Shown here piece by piece: positions 17,376-27,534 of a DNA stretch of 64,000 bases (position 1 is its first letter; each line of letters begins with the position of its first letter). The stretch comes from Paraburkholderia sp. ZP32-5. Lineage in GTDB: Bacteria; Pseudomonadota; Gammaproteobacteria; Burkholderiales; Burkholderiaceae. The position numbers were made by a program, and so were the translations under genes. Below the pieces are notes generated by a model. That model was not told the DNA's origin. It saw only the letters and a list, made by a program, of their open reading frames with translations, and made no database searches. The stretch spans positions 186,001 to 250,000 of the forward strand of contig NZ_JAJEJP010000001.1 in assembly GCF_021390495.1 (NCBI RefSeq), in the 5' to 3' direction.

Positions 17376-19022
17376 CTAACCCCGCCCCGCCACCCCACTA
17401 GCCGCCACCGGCGCCGCCGGATGCACGATCTCCTCATCGCCCGGCAGCGCCGATGCATCCCACCCGCCGCCGAGCGCCTTCACGAGCGCGACGCTCGCGG
17501 CCATCCGGCGGCGCGCGATCGAGACCGCGTTGCGCTCGTTCGTTAGCGTGGTCGTCTGCGCGACCACGACGTCGAGATAGGTGATCGCGCCGTTCCGGTA
17601 GCGATCCGACACGACCGCGAGCGAGCGTTGCGCGGCGGCCACCGCCTCGTCCTGCGCGGCCGCTTCCTGTTCGAGCACGCGCAGCGCGGCGAGGTTGTCT
17701 TCCACCTGGCCGAACGCGTTCAACACCGTCTGCCGGTATTGCGCGACGCTCTCGTCATAATGCGCGCGCGCCTGTTCCTTGACGGCCGCGCGTCCGCCGA
17801 AGTCGAGCAGCGTGCCGGCGAGCGTCGGTCCGAGCGACCACAGCCGGCTCGGCGCGAGCAGCCACTGGCTGTAGTTGGTAGCTTCCAGCCCGCCCGTCAC
17901 GGCCAGCACGAGGTTCGGGAAAAACGCCGCGGTGGCGACGCCGATCTGCGCGTTCATCTCGGCGACGTGCCGTTCGGCCGATGCGATGTCGGGCCGCCGT
18001 TCGAGCAGTTCAGACGGCACGCCCGTCGCCGCGACGACCGGCACGGCGACGAGCGGCGCGACCGGCAGCGTAAAAGTAGACGGCGGCTGGCCGATCAGGA
18101 TCGCGATCGCATGTTCGAGTTGCGCGCGTTGCACGCCGAGATCGAGCGCCTGCGCCTCGGTGGTCTTCAGTTGCGTTTGTGCCTGCGCGACGTCGGCGTC
18201 GGTCGCGATGCCGCCCGCGTAGCGGTGCTGCGTGAGTTCGAGCGCTTCCCGATAGGCGTTGATCGTGTCGTCGAGCAGTTGACGTTCCTGGTCGAGTCCG
18301 CGCAGTTCGAAGTAGTCGGTCGCGAGTTCGGCCTGCATCGACAGCAGCGCGGCGTCGACATCGGCGGCGCTCGCTTGTGCGCCGGCCTTCGCGCCTTCGA
18401 CGCTGCGCGACACGCGGCCCCACAGGTCCGGTTCCCACGACGCGTCGACCTGCACCAGATAGTCGTCCAGCGCGAGCCCCGCGGTCGATTTATGCAACAC
18501 GTTCGCCGACGTCCGCGTGCGCGAGTACTGGGCTCCGGCGGTCACGACCGGGAAGAATTCCGCGCGATATTGCGCGACGGTTGCGCGCGCCGCGCGAAAG
18601 CGCGCTTCGGCGGCCTGCACGTCCTGGTTCGCGCTTGCGACCCGCGGTTCGAGCGCATCGAGCGCCGGGTCGCCGTAGATCCGCCACCAGGCGCCGCGCG
18701 CGAGCGTATCGGCGGGCTGCGCGGGTTTCCAGCCGGTGCCGTCGAGTTCGCGATAGGTGGCCGGCGCGACGGCGGTGGGTTTCACGTAATCGGGGCCGAC
18801 GGTGCAGGCCGCGAGCGAACCGGCGAACAACAACGGCAAAGCGCAGGCACGTAGTGCGGTGTCGAGCGAAGGACGTTGCGAGGTGCTGGTCGATCCGCGC
18901 GCGTCCGCGTCTGAGTCCGCGAGCACGAGTGCCGCGCGAACTGAAACTCGCGCAGACAATCGCGCGAATACCGATGCGCTTGCCGACGCGACCGCCGCTC
19001 GACGCAAAACCGGCGTCTTCAT
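17376..19022 (-). CDS. RND efflux outer-membrane lipoprotein, NodT/OprM family
   Basis: 548 residues. Lipobox LAAC with Cys73; two outer-membrane-factor repeats follow (TVGPDYVKP, AEARFRAARATVAQYRAEFFP, ..AEMNAQIGVATAAFFPNL). The trimeric channel completes the tripartite pump across the outer membrane. The N-terminal 50 residues before the signal peptide are unusually long, so the true start may be an internal alternative codon. However, the ATG overlaps the adaptor stop by 4 bases (ATGA), which favours translational coupling. Third gene of the efflux operon. Confidence 0.93.
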   Translation of the reverse strand: MKTPVLRRAAVASASASVFARLSARVSVRAALVLADSDADARGSTSTSQRPSLDTALRACALPLLFAGSLAACTVGPDYVKPTAVAPATYRELDGTGWKPAQPADTLARGAWWRIYGDPALDALEPRVASANQDVQAAEARFRAARATVAQYRAEFFPVVTAGAQYSRTRTSANVLHKSTAGLALDDYLVQVDASWEPDLWGRVSRSVEGAKAGAQASAADVDAALLSMQAELATDYFELRGLDQERQLLDDTINAYREALELTQHRYAGGIATDADVAQAQTQLKTTEAQALDLGVQRAQLEHAIAILIGQPPSTFTLPVAPLVAVPVVAATGVPSELLERRPDIASAERHVAEMNAQIGVATAAFFPNLVLAVTGGLEATNYSQWLLAPSRLWSLGPTLAGTLLDFGGRAAVKEQARAHYDESVAQYRQTVLNAFGQVEDNLAALRVLEQEAAAQDEAVAAAQRSLAVVSDRYRNGAITYLDVVVAQTTTLTNERNAVSIARRRMAASVALVKALGGGWDASALPGDEEIVHPAAPVAASGVAGRG

Positions 19023-20356
19023 GATTGCTTCCTTGCGTCCGGATTGGCTCTGGCCGGCAACGCCGCCATGCCGACTACGCAGGCCACGCTCGTCGCGCTC
19101 ATCGCACCACTCACACCATTCGCTGCACTCGCACCCGCCGAACCATTCGCCCCAGCCGCTCCCGAAGCCCCTCCGCCTTCCGCCCCACGCGGCACGATCC
19201 GCACCGGCGCGCCATCGACGATCGAATCCTGTGGATTCACGATCACCTGCTCATCGCCGTGCAGCCCCGACACGATCGCAACGCGCGTGCCGAAGTCCGT
19301 GCCGAGCGACACCGGCAGCAGCTTCACCCGGTGTTGTGCATCGACGGTCGCGACTTTCACACCGTCGGGTCTGAATAGCAGCGTATTACCCGGCAGCGTG
19401 TACGGCGCCGCGCCCGCGCCAAGCTCGAAATGCACCTGCGCGTAAGCACCCGGCAACAACTCACCGCCGCGATTGTCGACATCGACTTCGACGAGCATCG
19501 TGCGCTGCTGCGGATCGACCGCGCCCGCGGTGCGCGCGACCGTGCCCGGATAGTGTCGCGACGGCGTCTCGGTCAGCGTCAGATACGCGCTCTGTTGCGC
19601 ACGCACCTGCTGCGCGTACCCTTGCGGCACGTTCACGTAGACACGCAGCCGGTCCGCCTGCGCGACATGAAATAGCTCCTTCGCGGGACCGCCCGAACTG
19701 CCCGCGTCGATCAACGCGCCGACGTCGACGTTGCGCGCGGTCACGGTGCCGTCGAACGGCGCATAGACCTTCTGGAACGACTGCGTTTTCTCCAGACGCG
19801 CAACGTTGAAACGCGCGGCGTCGAGCGTGGCTTTTTTCGCGAGCATATCGCCGACTTTCTCATCGGTTTCCTGTTTCGACACCGACTTGGTCCTGAGCAT
19901 TTCGGTCCAGCGATCGGCGGTGCTTTTCGCGAGCGCGTAGTTCGCATTGGCGTTCGCGAGATCGGCGCGGGCAGCGCGCAACTGGTCGTCGACTTCGGGC
20001 GTGTCGATTTCGGCGAGCAACTGACCGTTCTTCACGTGCGCGCCGATATCCGCGTACCACTTCTTCAGATAGCCGTTGGTGCGCGCGTAAATCGGCGTGT
20101 CGAGAAATGCCTGCACGTTGCCGGGCAGCACCAGATTGAAGCCGCCCGACGATTTGCGCGGCAGCACGACTTCGACGCTCATCTGGCTCGTATGCTCGGC
20201 CTCGCGTTCGAGCGCCGCGTGCGCATCGCGGCGCGACCAGATGCCTTGCGCGGCAACGGCCAGTATCGCGATGGCCGCGACGATCACGAGCCAGCGCGTG
20301 CGCTTGGGCTTCGCGCGATCGCCCGAATCCGGACCCTCTGGACGTTGCGCTTGCAT
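19019..20356 (-). CDS. RND efflux periplasmic adaptor (membrane fusion protein)
   Basis: 445 residues. N-terminal membrane anchor (RWLVIVAAIAILAVAAQGIW), lipoyl-type hairpin around a long alpha-helical segment (about 105-200), beta-barrel domain and a membrane-proximal domain; a Gly/Ala/Ser-rich tail closes the protein. It links the inner-membrane pump to the outer-membrane factor. ATG at 20356 follows GGGGA; the hairpin leader element lies just upstream, 190 bases after the pump stop. Confidence 0.93.
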   Translation of the reverse strand: MQAQRPEGPDSGDRAKPKRTRWLVIVAAIAILAVAAQGIWSRRDAHAALEREAEHTSQMSVEVVLPRKSSGGFNLVLPGNVQAFLDTPIYARTNGYLKKWYADIGAHVKNGQLLAEIDTPEVDDQLRAARADLANANANYALAKSTADRWTEMLRTKSVSKQETDEKVGDMLAKKATLDAARFNVARLEKTQSFQKVYAPFDGTVTARNVDVGALIDAGSSGGPAKELFHVAQADRLRVYVNVPQGYAQQVRAQQSAYLTLTETPSRHYPGTVARTAGAVDPQQRTMLVEVDVDNRGGELLPGAYAQVHFELGAGAAPYTLPGNTLLFRPDGVKVATVDAQHRVKLLPVSLGTDFGTRVAIVSGLHGDEQVIVNPQDSIVDGAPVRIVPRGAEGGGASGAAGANGSAGASAANGVSGAMSATSVACVVGMAALPARANPDARKQS

Positions 20357-20373
20357 CAAGCTTCCCCTCTGTC

Positions 20374-20407
20374 GATCGGAGCTGGCGTTTTAGTGCTCAC
20401 TCCGATC
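20374..20407 (-). repeat. Leader hairpin with GATCGACA tail before the efflux adaptor gene
   Basis: Perfect 8-bp arms GATCGGAG/CTCCGATC (20374-20381 and 20400-20407) with extra inner pairing. On the minus strand the hairpin runs into GATCGACA and then the Shine-Dalgarno, about 17 bases before the ATG. The same layout precedes coxS at 35489-35514, and related hairpins occur at 35540-35570 and 11785-11803. Confidence 0.65.
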
Positions 20408-20546
20408 TCATCAAAGATTTTTCTTGTCGAGACTGGCGGGCCATCGTAGACGCTGCCTCTTATGTGATCGCGGCGCATGCAGTGCGTATTGCTCGTATCG
20501 CACGCATTGCATCCACCCGCTGCGGCCCTCATCGCGCGCGTGATGT

Positions 20547-23500
20547 TCATGGCTTGCCCACCACATGTTCCGCCGAACGCTGGCGCCGTGCCGCGAGCCG
20601 CCGATAGATCATCGAGAACACGACCGGCACGAAGATCAGCGTGGCCACCGTGCCAACCGTAAGACCGCCGATCACCGCGCGCCCGAGCGGTGCATTCTGC
20701 TCGCCGCCTTCGCCGAGACCGATCGCCATCGGCACCATGCCGATCACCATCGCGAGCGCGGTCATCAGCACCGGACGGAAGCGCGTAAAGCCCGCTTCGA
20801 TCGCCGCGCGCGTCGCGTCGCCGTGCAGCAGCAACTGCTCGCGCGCGAAGCTGATCACGAGAATCGAGTTCGCGGTTGCGATGCCGATACACATGATCGC
20901 GCCGGTGAGCGCCGGAATCGACAGCGTGGTGTGCGTGACGAACAGCATCCACACGATGCCGGCCAGCGCGCCGGGCAATGCGGTGATGATGATGAACGGA
21001 TCGAGCCACGACTGGAAATTGACGACGATCAGCAGATAGACGAGCAGCACCGCGAACAGCAGACCGGCGAGCAGACCCGAGAACGACTCGTTCATCGTCT
21101 GCACCTGGCCGCGCAGTTCGATCGTCGAGCTTTTCGACAAGCCGGCTTTCGATTCGTCGATGATCCTGCGGATGTCGTCGGACACGCCGCCGAGATCGCG
21201 GCCGTCGGCGGTGCCGAAAATATCGATCGTGGTCTGCGCGTTGTAGTGCGTGAGCACCGCGTTGCCGGCGTCGCGGTGCATCGTCGCGAGCGAGCCGAGA
21301 ATATTGGTGCGGCCGTTCGCATTCAATGGGATGTTCTCGAGCGATTGCAGCGAATCGATCGTGTATTGCGGTGCTTCCGTGATCACGTTGTAGCTGACGC
21401 CATTGTGCGGATTGAGCCAGAACGTCGGCGTGGTCTGCTGGCTGCCCGACAGCGTAATCAGCAGATCGCTGGCGATATCGCGCTGCGAGAAGCCGGCCTG
21501 TTGCGCGCGCGTGCGATCGACATCGATGAAGATACGCGGCAGATCGGCGGGCTGCTGGATGCGCGCATCGACGAGACCCGGCACCGTGCGCAGACGGTTC
21601 AGCAGCGTCGCGGCGAACGCGCGATTGGCCGCGACTTCACGACCGACGATCTGGATGTCGATCGGCGACGGCATGCCGAAGTTCAGCGTCTGGCTGACGA
21701 TATCGGCGGGCAGAAACGCGAACTGCACGCCGGGGAATTCGTCGCTGAGCGTGCGCCGCAGCGTGCGCACGTAGCCGGCGCTCGGATGATGATCGGGATT
21801 CAGCGTGATCAGGATGTCGCTATCCGACGTGCCGATCGTGCCGGTATTGCTGTACGACAGATTGATACCCGACACCGGCAAGCCGATGTTGTCGATGATC
21901 GAATGCAGCTCGCCGGCGAGAATCAGCTGACGGATGCGCGTGTCGACGCGATCGGTCAGCACCGCGGTTTCCTCGACCCGCATACCGGTTTTCGCGCGCA
22001 TATGCAGCGCGATCGTGCCGGCATCGACGGCCGGAAAAAAGTCGCGGCCGATAAACGGCAGCAATAGCAGCGACGCACCACAGCAAACCAGAAACAGCGT
22101 GACGAAGAGACCGGGCCGCGCGACACGCGCTTCGAGAAACCCGCGATAACGCTCGCGCAAGCTTGCAAAGCCACGCTCGAATGCATAGTGCACGCGCATG
22201 AACGGATTGCGCGTTGGCATAGGAGTGTGATGCGCATCCGCCGCTTTGTTGTGGTGATGGCGCAGCAGATAGTTCGCCAGCGTCGGCACCAGCGTACGCG
22301 AGAAGACATACGACGCGAGCATCGCAAATACCACGGCTTCGGCGAGCGGAATGAACAGGTAGTGCGCGACACCCGTCAGCAGAAACATCGGCACGAACAC
22401 GATGCAGATCGCCAGCGTCGATACGAGTGTCGGAATCGCGATCTGATGCGCGCCGTCGAGAATCGCCTGCTCGAGCGTCTTGCCCTGTTCGAGCTGATGA
22501 CTGATGTTCTCGATTGCAACGGTCGCATCGTCGACCAGAATCCCGACCGCGAGCGCGAGGCCGCCCAACGTCATGATGTTGATCGTCTGACCGAGTGCCG
22601 ACAGCGCGATGATCGACGTGATCATCGATAGCGGAATCGACACCGCGATGATCAGCGTTGCGCGCCAGTTGCCGAGAAACAGCAGAATCATCAGACCTGT
22701 CAGGCACGCGGCGATCAGCGCTTCACGCAGCACGCCCTGCACCGACGCGCGCACGAACAGCGATTGATCGGCAACGGGGTCGATATTCAGCGACGGCGGC
22801 ACCAGATTGCGCAACGTCGGCATCATCGTCTTGATGCGATCGACGATGTCGAGCGTCGACGTGTTGCCGCTCTTGTTGATCGTCAGCAGCGCCGCGCGCT
22901 GGCCGTTCACGCGCACGATGTTGGTCTGCGGCTGATAGCCGTCGCGCACATGCGCAACATCGCGGATATAGATGGTGCCGTTCGCGGTGCTGCGAATCGG
23001 AATGTTGTTCAGGCCTTCGAGCGAATCGGGGCTGCCGTTCATTTCCACCGAGTACTCGGTCGAGCCGATTTTCGCGGTGCCGGACGGCAGAATCAGATTC
23101 TGCGCGGTGACCGCGTTGACCACGTCCATCGGCGACAGATTGCGCTCCTGCAACTTGCGCGAATCGATATCGACCATGATTTGCCGCTGCTTGCCACCAT
23201 ACGGCAGCGGCGCGGATGCGCCGGGCACGGTCGCGAGCTGTGTCTTCAGGAAGTTATTGCCGAAGTCGTAAAGCTCCTGCTCGGTCAGCGACGCCGATGA
23301 CAACGCAAGCCGCAAGATCGGCACCGTCGACGCGTTATAGCGCAGGATGTTCGGCGGCGTGATGCCGGGCGGCAGCGAACGCAATTGCGTTTGCGAGAGC
23401 GCGGTCACTTGCGCGAGCGCTTCGTCGATGTTCGCGCCCGGCTGGAAAAAGATCTTGATTACCGAAATGCCGTTCAGCGACGTCGATTCCGTGTGCTCGA

Positions 23501-23732
23501 TATCGTTGACCGCGACCGACAGTCCGCGCTCGTAATTGAGCGCGATGCGCCGTTCCATTTCGTCGGCGGGCAAGCCGTTGTACGACCAGATGACCGACAG
23601 CACCGGAATGTCGATGTTCGGGAAGATGTCGGTCGGCGTGCGCAGGATCGTCAAAGGCCCGACGATCAGCAACAGCAGCGCCAGCACGATGAACGTATAG
23701 GGCCGCCGCAGCGCGAGACGAACGATCCACAT
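20547..23732 (-). CDS. RND efflux pump inner-membrane subunit (HAE/AcrB-like)
   Basis: 1061 residues. Twelve-helix RND fold: N-terminal RRPYTFIVLALLLLIVGP, large periplasmic loops after TM1 and TM7, and the TM4 proton-relay pair in LVDDATV. At the TM10 position where AcrB has the relay Lys (SAKN), this protein reads ATANS, so the Lys is absent, as in a distinct subfamily of RND permeases. The start at 23732 (MWIVRLALRRPYTF) fits the family; the upstream in-frame ATG adds 17 unlikely residues. First gene of the operon with the adaptor and outer-membrane factor. Exports hydrophobic drugs or metabolites; substrate unknown. No local regulator gene. Confidence 0.95.
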   Translation of the reverse strand: MWIVRLALRRPYTFIVLALLLLIVGPLTILRTPTDIFPNIDIPVLSVIWSYNGLPADEMERRIALNYERGLSVAVNDIEHTESTSLNGISVIKIFFQPGANIDEALAQVTALSQTQLRSLPPGITPPNILRYNASTVPILRLALSSASLTEQELYDFGNNFLKTQLATVPGASAPLPYGGKQRQIMVDIDSRKLQERNLSPMDVVNAVTAQNLILPSGTAKIGSTEYSVEMNGSPDSLEGLNNIPIRSTANGTIYIRDVAHVRDGYQPQTNIVRVNGQRAALLTINKSGNTSTLDIVDRIKTMMPTLRNLVPPSLNIDPVADQSLFVRASVQGVLREALIAACLTGLMILLFLGNWRATLIIAVSIPLSMITSIIALSALGQTINIMTLGGLALAVGILVDDATVAIENISHQLEQGKTLEQAILDGAHQIAIPTLVSTLAICIVFVPMFLLTGVAHYLFIPLAEAVVFAMLASYVFSRTLVPTLANYLLRHHHNKAADAHHTPMPTRNPFMRVHYAFERGFASLRERYRGFLEARVARPGLFVTLFLVCCGASLLLLPFIGRDFFPAVDAGTIALHMRAKTGMRVEETAVLTDRVDTRIRQLILAGELHSIIDNIGLPVSGINLSYSNTGTIGTSDSDILITLNPDHHPSAGYVRTLRRTLSDEFPGVQFAFLPADIVSQTLNFGMPSPIDIQIVGREVAANRAFAATLLNRLRTVPGLVDARIQQPADLPRIFIDVDRTRAQQAGFSQRDIASDLLITLSGSQQTTPTFWLNPHNGVSYNVITEAPQYTIDSLQSLENIPLNANGRTNILGSLATMHRDAGNAVLTHYNAQTTIDIFGTADGRDLGGVSDDIRRIIDESKAGLSKSSTIELRGQVQTMNESFSGLLAGLLFAVLLVYLLIVVNFQSWLDPFIIITALPGALAGIVWMLFVTHTTLSIPALTGAIMCIGIATANSILVISFAREQLLLHGDATRAAIEAGFTRFRPVLMTALAMVIGMVPMAIGLGEGGEQNAPLGRAVIGGLTVGTVATLIFVPVVFSMIYRRLAARRQRSAEHVVGKP

Positions 23733-24166
23733 GGCTAGTGCCGGTGGGTGAAATGAGCAACGGCGCGGCGAGGCATGCGGCACAGCGCGCGCGTGCCGTG
23801 TGTTTTGCGTGCGCCGCGAACGCGAGTGCGTGGCGACGCGGCGCTCGTATCAGGCAGATCGTTGTGGCAGCGCACGTTTTTGATGTCTCCCCCCGGCAGG
23901 GTTTATGATGGACTTCATTACGACGGCTCACGCCGAGATCATCGGCCGTGCGCAGCGTAATTGGAATAGGGCGAAACGACTGGTGAATGTCATCTATTCG
24001 CGCTTCCAAAGGCCCCGCAAAACGGGAACAATGACTCGAACCTCTTTCGCGCAAGGCGCGCGGCGGACTGGGTGCGTTAGCAACGTTAGTGGCGAAGCGG
24101 CGCTTTTTATCATCACCTCGACCGGCGTGAATTCATAAAGCCGGCTAAGGGAAACGGGGAAATATC
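23733..24166. other. Divergent intergenic region, efflux operon / small + strand gene
   Basis: About 430 bases. It should hold the promoters for the efflux operon (leftward) and the small gene at 24167 (rightward). No regulator gene and no obvious operator palindrome are seen; a short + strand ORF here lacks coding character. Confidence 0.5.
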
Positions 24167-24379
24167 ATGCAAGTCGGTTCCATTGTCCGCTCGGTACATA
24201 TCGCCGTGCCGCAAGGTGCGCGCGGAATCGTCATGCGCATACTCGGCGACATGGCGATGGTGGCGTGGTATGCCGGTGAACCCGGCGCATCGCAGCAACT
24301 GAACACCGAACCCTTTTTCCTCGAAGATCTGATCGATACCGGTGATCTGATACGTCCGGCCGGTGCGCAAACGCATTGA
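24167..24379 (+). CDS. Small conserved-looking protein, KOW/SH3-like, unknown function
   Basis: 70 residues. Clear Shine-Dalgarno (GGGGAAA) before the ATG. The start MQVGSIVRSVHIAVPQGARGIVMRI.. alternates hydrophobic and turn residues in the manner of a small beta-barrel (KOW/SH3-like), then FFLEDLIDTGDLIRP. Single gene between the efflux operon and srkA. No family named with confidence. Confidence 0.6.
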   Translation: MQVGSIVRSVHIAVPQGARGIVMRILGDMAMVAWYAGEPGASQQLNTEPFFLEDLIDTGDLIRPAGAQTH

Positions 24380-24547
24380 ACACCGCTGGCATTACAGATG
24401 TGTGTGCAAATCGTAGTCTTTATGTAAGGGAGGATTAACGCTTGCGCTTCCCTGTGCTTCTTTTTGTGCTCGCGGCGAGCCGCGCATAGGCTCACATCGT
24501 GAGCGGTCGCTCTCGTCTTTAACGACGGCGCGGCGCACAATGCGGGC

Positions 24548-25585
24548 ATGAACGACACCACTCCCGACATTCCCAATCCCGAGGCCGGCGCGAACAGCGC
24601 CGTGCCGTTTGCCCGCCTCACACCGGAAACCGTGCTCGACGCGCTCGACGGCGTACTCATGACGGCCGGCGTGCGTACCGACGGCCGTCTGCTGCCGCTC
24701 AACAGCTATGAGAATCGCGTGTACCAGGTCGGAGTCGAAGACGGGCCGCCCGTGGTCGCGAAGTTTTATCGTCCGGCACGCTGGAGCGATGCCGCGATTC
24801 TCGAAGAACACGCGTTCGTCGCCGAGCTGGCGGCGCGCGAAATTCCCGCAGTGACCGCTCGCGTGCTGGATGGCCGCACGCTTCATTCGTTCGATGGTTT
24901 CCGCTTCTCGGTCTTCGAGCGGCGCGGCGGCCGCGCGCCGGATCTCGACCGGCGCGACACGTTGGAGTGGCTGGGGCGTTTCATCGGACGCATTCATGCG
25001 ATCGGTCAGACGCAAAGCTACACGGAGCGGCCCACGCTCGATATCCAAACCTTCGGCTACGAGCCACGCGACTTTCTGCTCGCGCAGCGTTTCGTTCCCG
25101 ACGATGTGCGCACTGCGTGGGAAACCGTCGTGAACCTCGCGCTCGAAGGTGTCTCGCATGCGTTCGACCGCGCGGGTGAAATTCGCTCGCTGCGTCTGCA
25201 CGGCGACTGTCATCCGAGCAACGTGCTGTGGACCGACGCGGGCCCGCACTTCGTCGATTTCGACGATAGCCGCATGGGCCCCGCGATTCAGGATCTGTGG
25301 CTGCTGCTGCCGGGCGAGCGCGCCGACGCATCGCGCGCGCTCACCGATCTGCTTGCCGGCTACGAGGACTTCTGCGAGTTCGAGCCGCGCGAACTTTATC
25401 TGATCGAAGCGCTGCGTACGCTGCGGCTGATTCACTACCAGGCGTGGCTCGCGCGTCGTTGGGACGACCCGGCGTTTCCGGCCGCGTTTCCGTGGTTCAA
25501 CACGCAGCGCTACTGGGAAGACCGCATTCTGGAGATGCGCGAGCAGATCGGCGCGATGCAGGAAGGGCCGTTGTGGCCGGTTTGA
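24548..25585 (+). CDS. srkA: Stress response kinase A (YihE/SrkA)
   Basis: 345 residues (E. coli SrkA 328). Aminoglycoside-phosphotransferase-like kinase fold: NSYENRVYQV nucleotide loop, Lys72 in VVAKFYRP, catalytic HGDCHPSN (218-225, Asp220) and metal-binding DFDD (237-240). SrkA is a Ser/Thr kinase that protects cells from envelope and oxidative stress and counters MazEF-linked death. The N-terminal 20 residues are a non-conserved extension. Confidence 0.93.
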   Translation: MNDTTPDIPNPEAGANSAVPFARLTPETVLDALDGVLMTAGVRTDGRLLPLNSYENRVYQVGVEDGPPVVAKFYRPARWSDAAILEEHAFVAELAAREIPAVTARVLDGRTLHSFDGFRFSVFERRGGRAPDLDRRDTLEWLGRFIGRIHAIGQTQSYTERPTLDIQTFGYEPRDFLLAQRFVPDDVRTAWETVVNLALEGVSHAFDRAGEIRSLRLHGDCHPSNVLWTDAGPHFVDFDDSRMGPAIQDLWLLLPGERADASRALTDLLAGYEDFCEFEPRELYLIEALRTLRLIHYQAWLARRWDDPAFPAAFPWFNTQRYWEDRILEMREQIGAMQEGPLWPV

Positions 25586-25632
25586 ATTGCAGCAGCGCAG
25601 GCACAGGCGCACGCGCACGTGCACGCGTCCCA

Positions 25633-27534
25633 TCACGGCGACTGCGACACCACACTCGACGACTCCACCAGCGTCGATCTGACGATTACCTCGGCGCGCA
25701 CATCGCGCCCGATCGCTTCGATCGCGGGCTGCATCCGCGTGAAATCATCCGGTGTGCAGACGTCGCTATCGAAATGAGTCGTGCCGTCGCGCGTCATCGT
25801 CACGACGTTGTTGCGCGCATCGAACGTGTACTGCGATTCGAAATCGACGAAGCGATCCTGCGTGCGCTTCGGCTCCGGCATATCGAGCACGCGGAAATTG
25901 GCCGGCAGTTCGATGCGCGCGCGTTCGTGCATCGCGAGGTTGTGGCACACGAACGGCTGCGTGCGCTTACGCTCGCCGAGCCAGTAGCGGGTGTCCGCCT
26001 CGACGCCGCCGCCCAAGCTCGTGATCGCCGGGATCGACGCCGTCATGCCGGTCACGACGAGGCTCTCCAGCGTGCCTTTCATCGTGAGCGTGAGCGGCCC
26101 GTCGGCCGCGCTCAGATCGCTGGTCGTCAGTGTCGCGGTGCCACGCAGATTCGCGTTGCGCAACTCGGCCTGAATCGATTCCTCGCGTTGCGCGGGCGTT
26201 TGCATACGCAATCGCGCACGCGCCTGTTCGGCGTAAGGCCCCGCGTCCTGCAGCCGATACGTGAAGCTCGCCGAGCCATCGGGTTCGATCCTGATCGCGA
26301 GGTCGGTGCTGCGCGTCATCGGCGCGGTGGCGGGTGTGCGCGCGAGCACGCCATCGTCGACGAGCACCGTCGGCCGGTTCATGTCCGATGGAGGCAGAAA
26401 GCCGAATTCGACGTCCGACGCGGTCGAATCCGCATACATCTGCAGATCGGGCAGCCACGTAATCACATGATTGATCACGCCATAGCCGGGCACGCTCGGC
26501 AGCGTATAAATCGTGCCGCTGCTGATCAGCGCGGGCTCGTTGCGCACGCCGACCGCATCGAGCAGCGCGCCATAGAGCGCGACGTGATCCTTGCAATCGC
26601 CATAGCGGTTCGCGAGGATCGCGCTCGCGCGATGCGGCACGACCGCGCCGCGTCCGACGTTGATCGCGACATAGCGCACGTTGCGGCGTACCCAGTCGTA
26701 TAGCGTCTTCGCCTTGTCGCGCGGCGTATGGTCGTGGGCGGTGAGCTGGTGCGCGAGTTGTGTCAGTGCGGGCTCGTGCGCGCCGGGGTCTGCCGCCGAG
26801 TCGCGGTAGGATGCGGCGAACGCGGCATAACTCGGGAAGGTCGACACCATCAGCCGGTCGCCATACGACACATACGCGACCGAGCCGCGTTCGAGCCGGT
26901 CGAAATGCGCCTTGTCGTAGCGGAATTCGTAGCGCGTGCGGCCATCGCGCGTGCTCGGCGGCAGCGCTTCGAAGCCGCGTGCGTCGGCATAAAGCGGCTT
27001 GTCGGAGGGCAGATCGTAGATCAGATGGAAGTCGCGCGTCGGCGCGAGATCGGGCGGTGTGAAGTCGCTGAACTGACCCGGCACGATCGGCTGGCGCTGC
27101 GTCTTGCGATAGGTCAGATGAACGCGCGCGCCCGGCTCGACCGCCGGAAACACGATCGCCTTTTCCTGGATGTCCTGGAACATCGGCGCATTGAACGAAC
27201 GGGCTTCCTGAACGTCGTGGATCTGCTCGGGCTGCACGTCGTGACGCTTGCCGTCGGCGCTGATCGTATAGGCCTCGATCACCTGCACGTCGGCCATATT
27301 GCGGTTGAACCACACGTATTGCTGCGCCACGCGCTCGACGCCGGCCTCGTTGTTCACGCGCAGCGTCAGCGCATCGAGCTTCGAATACGAGCCGTCCGCG
27401 TTGACGGTGAAGGTCTGCGTCTCGCCTTCGTTGGTGTAGGGGTCGTCCAGTTTGACCGGCGCGCTCGCGCTCGCGACGTGCATGCCGCACAGGCAGCCCA
27501 CCGAGACAAGACGGATCAGCAGAGAGAGTCGCAT
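25633..27534 (-). CDS. Secreted DUF3857 / transglutaminase-like protein
   Basis: 633 residues. Signal peptide (LLIRLVSVGCLCGMHVASASA), DUF3857 beta-domain (about 40-230), then a transglutaminase/papain-like core with Cys314 (RYGDCKDHVAL), His356 (VINHVITW) and Asp369 (MYADS), and a C-terminal beta-rich region. Active-site triad intact. Periplasmic; protein cross-linking or peptidase role is possible but unproven. Start at 27534 puts the signal peptide at the N-terminus; a Met nine codons upstream is the alternative. Convergent with srkA. Confidence 0.85.
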   Translation of the reverse strand: MRLSLLIRLVSVGCLCGMHVASASAPVKLDDPYTNEGETQTFTVNADGSYSKLDALTLRVNNEAGVERVAQQYVWFNRNMADVQVIEAYTISADGKRHDVQPEQIHDVQEARSFNAPMFQDIQEKAIVFPAVEPGARVHLTYRKTQRQPIVPGQFSDFTPPDLAPTRDFHLIYDLPSDKPLYADARGFEALPPSTRDGRTRYEFRYDKAHFDRLERGSVAYVSYGDRLMVSTFPSYAAFAASYRDSAADPGAHEPALTQLAHQLTAHDHTPRDKAKTLYDWVRRNVRYVAINVGRGAVVPHRASAILANRYGDCKDHVALYGALLDAVGVRNEPALISSGTIYTLPSVPGYGVINHVITWLPDLQMYADSTASDVEFGFLPPSDMNRPTVLVDDGVLARTPATAPMTRSTDLAIRIEPDGSASFTYRLQDAGPYAEQARARLRMQTPAQREESIQAELRNANLRGTATLTTSDLSAADGPLTLTMKGTLESLVVTGMTASIPAITSLGGGVEADTRYWLGERKRTQPFVCHNLAMHERARIELPANFRVLDMPEPKRTQDRFVDFESQYTFDARNNVVTMTRDGTTHFDSDVCTPDDFTRMQPAIEAIGRDVRAEVIVRSTLVESSSVVSQSP

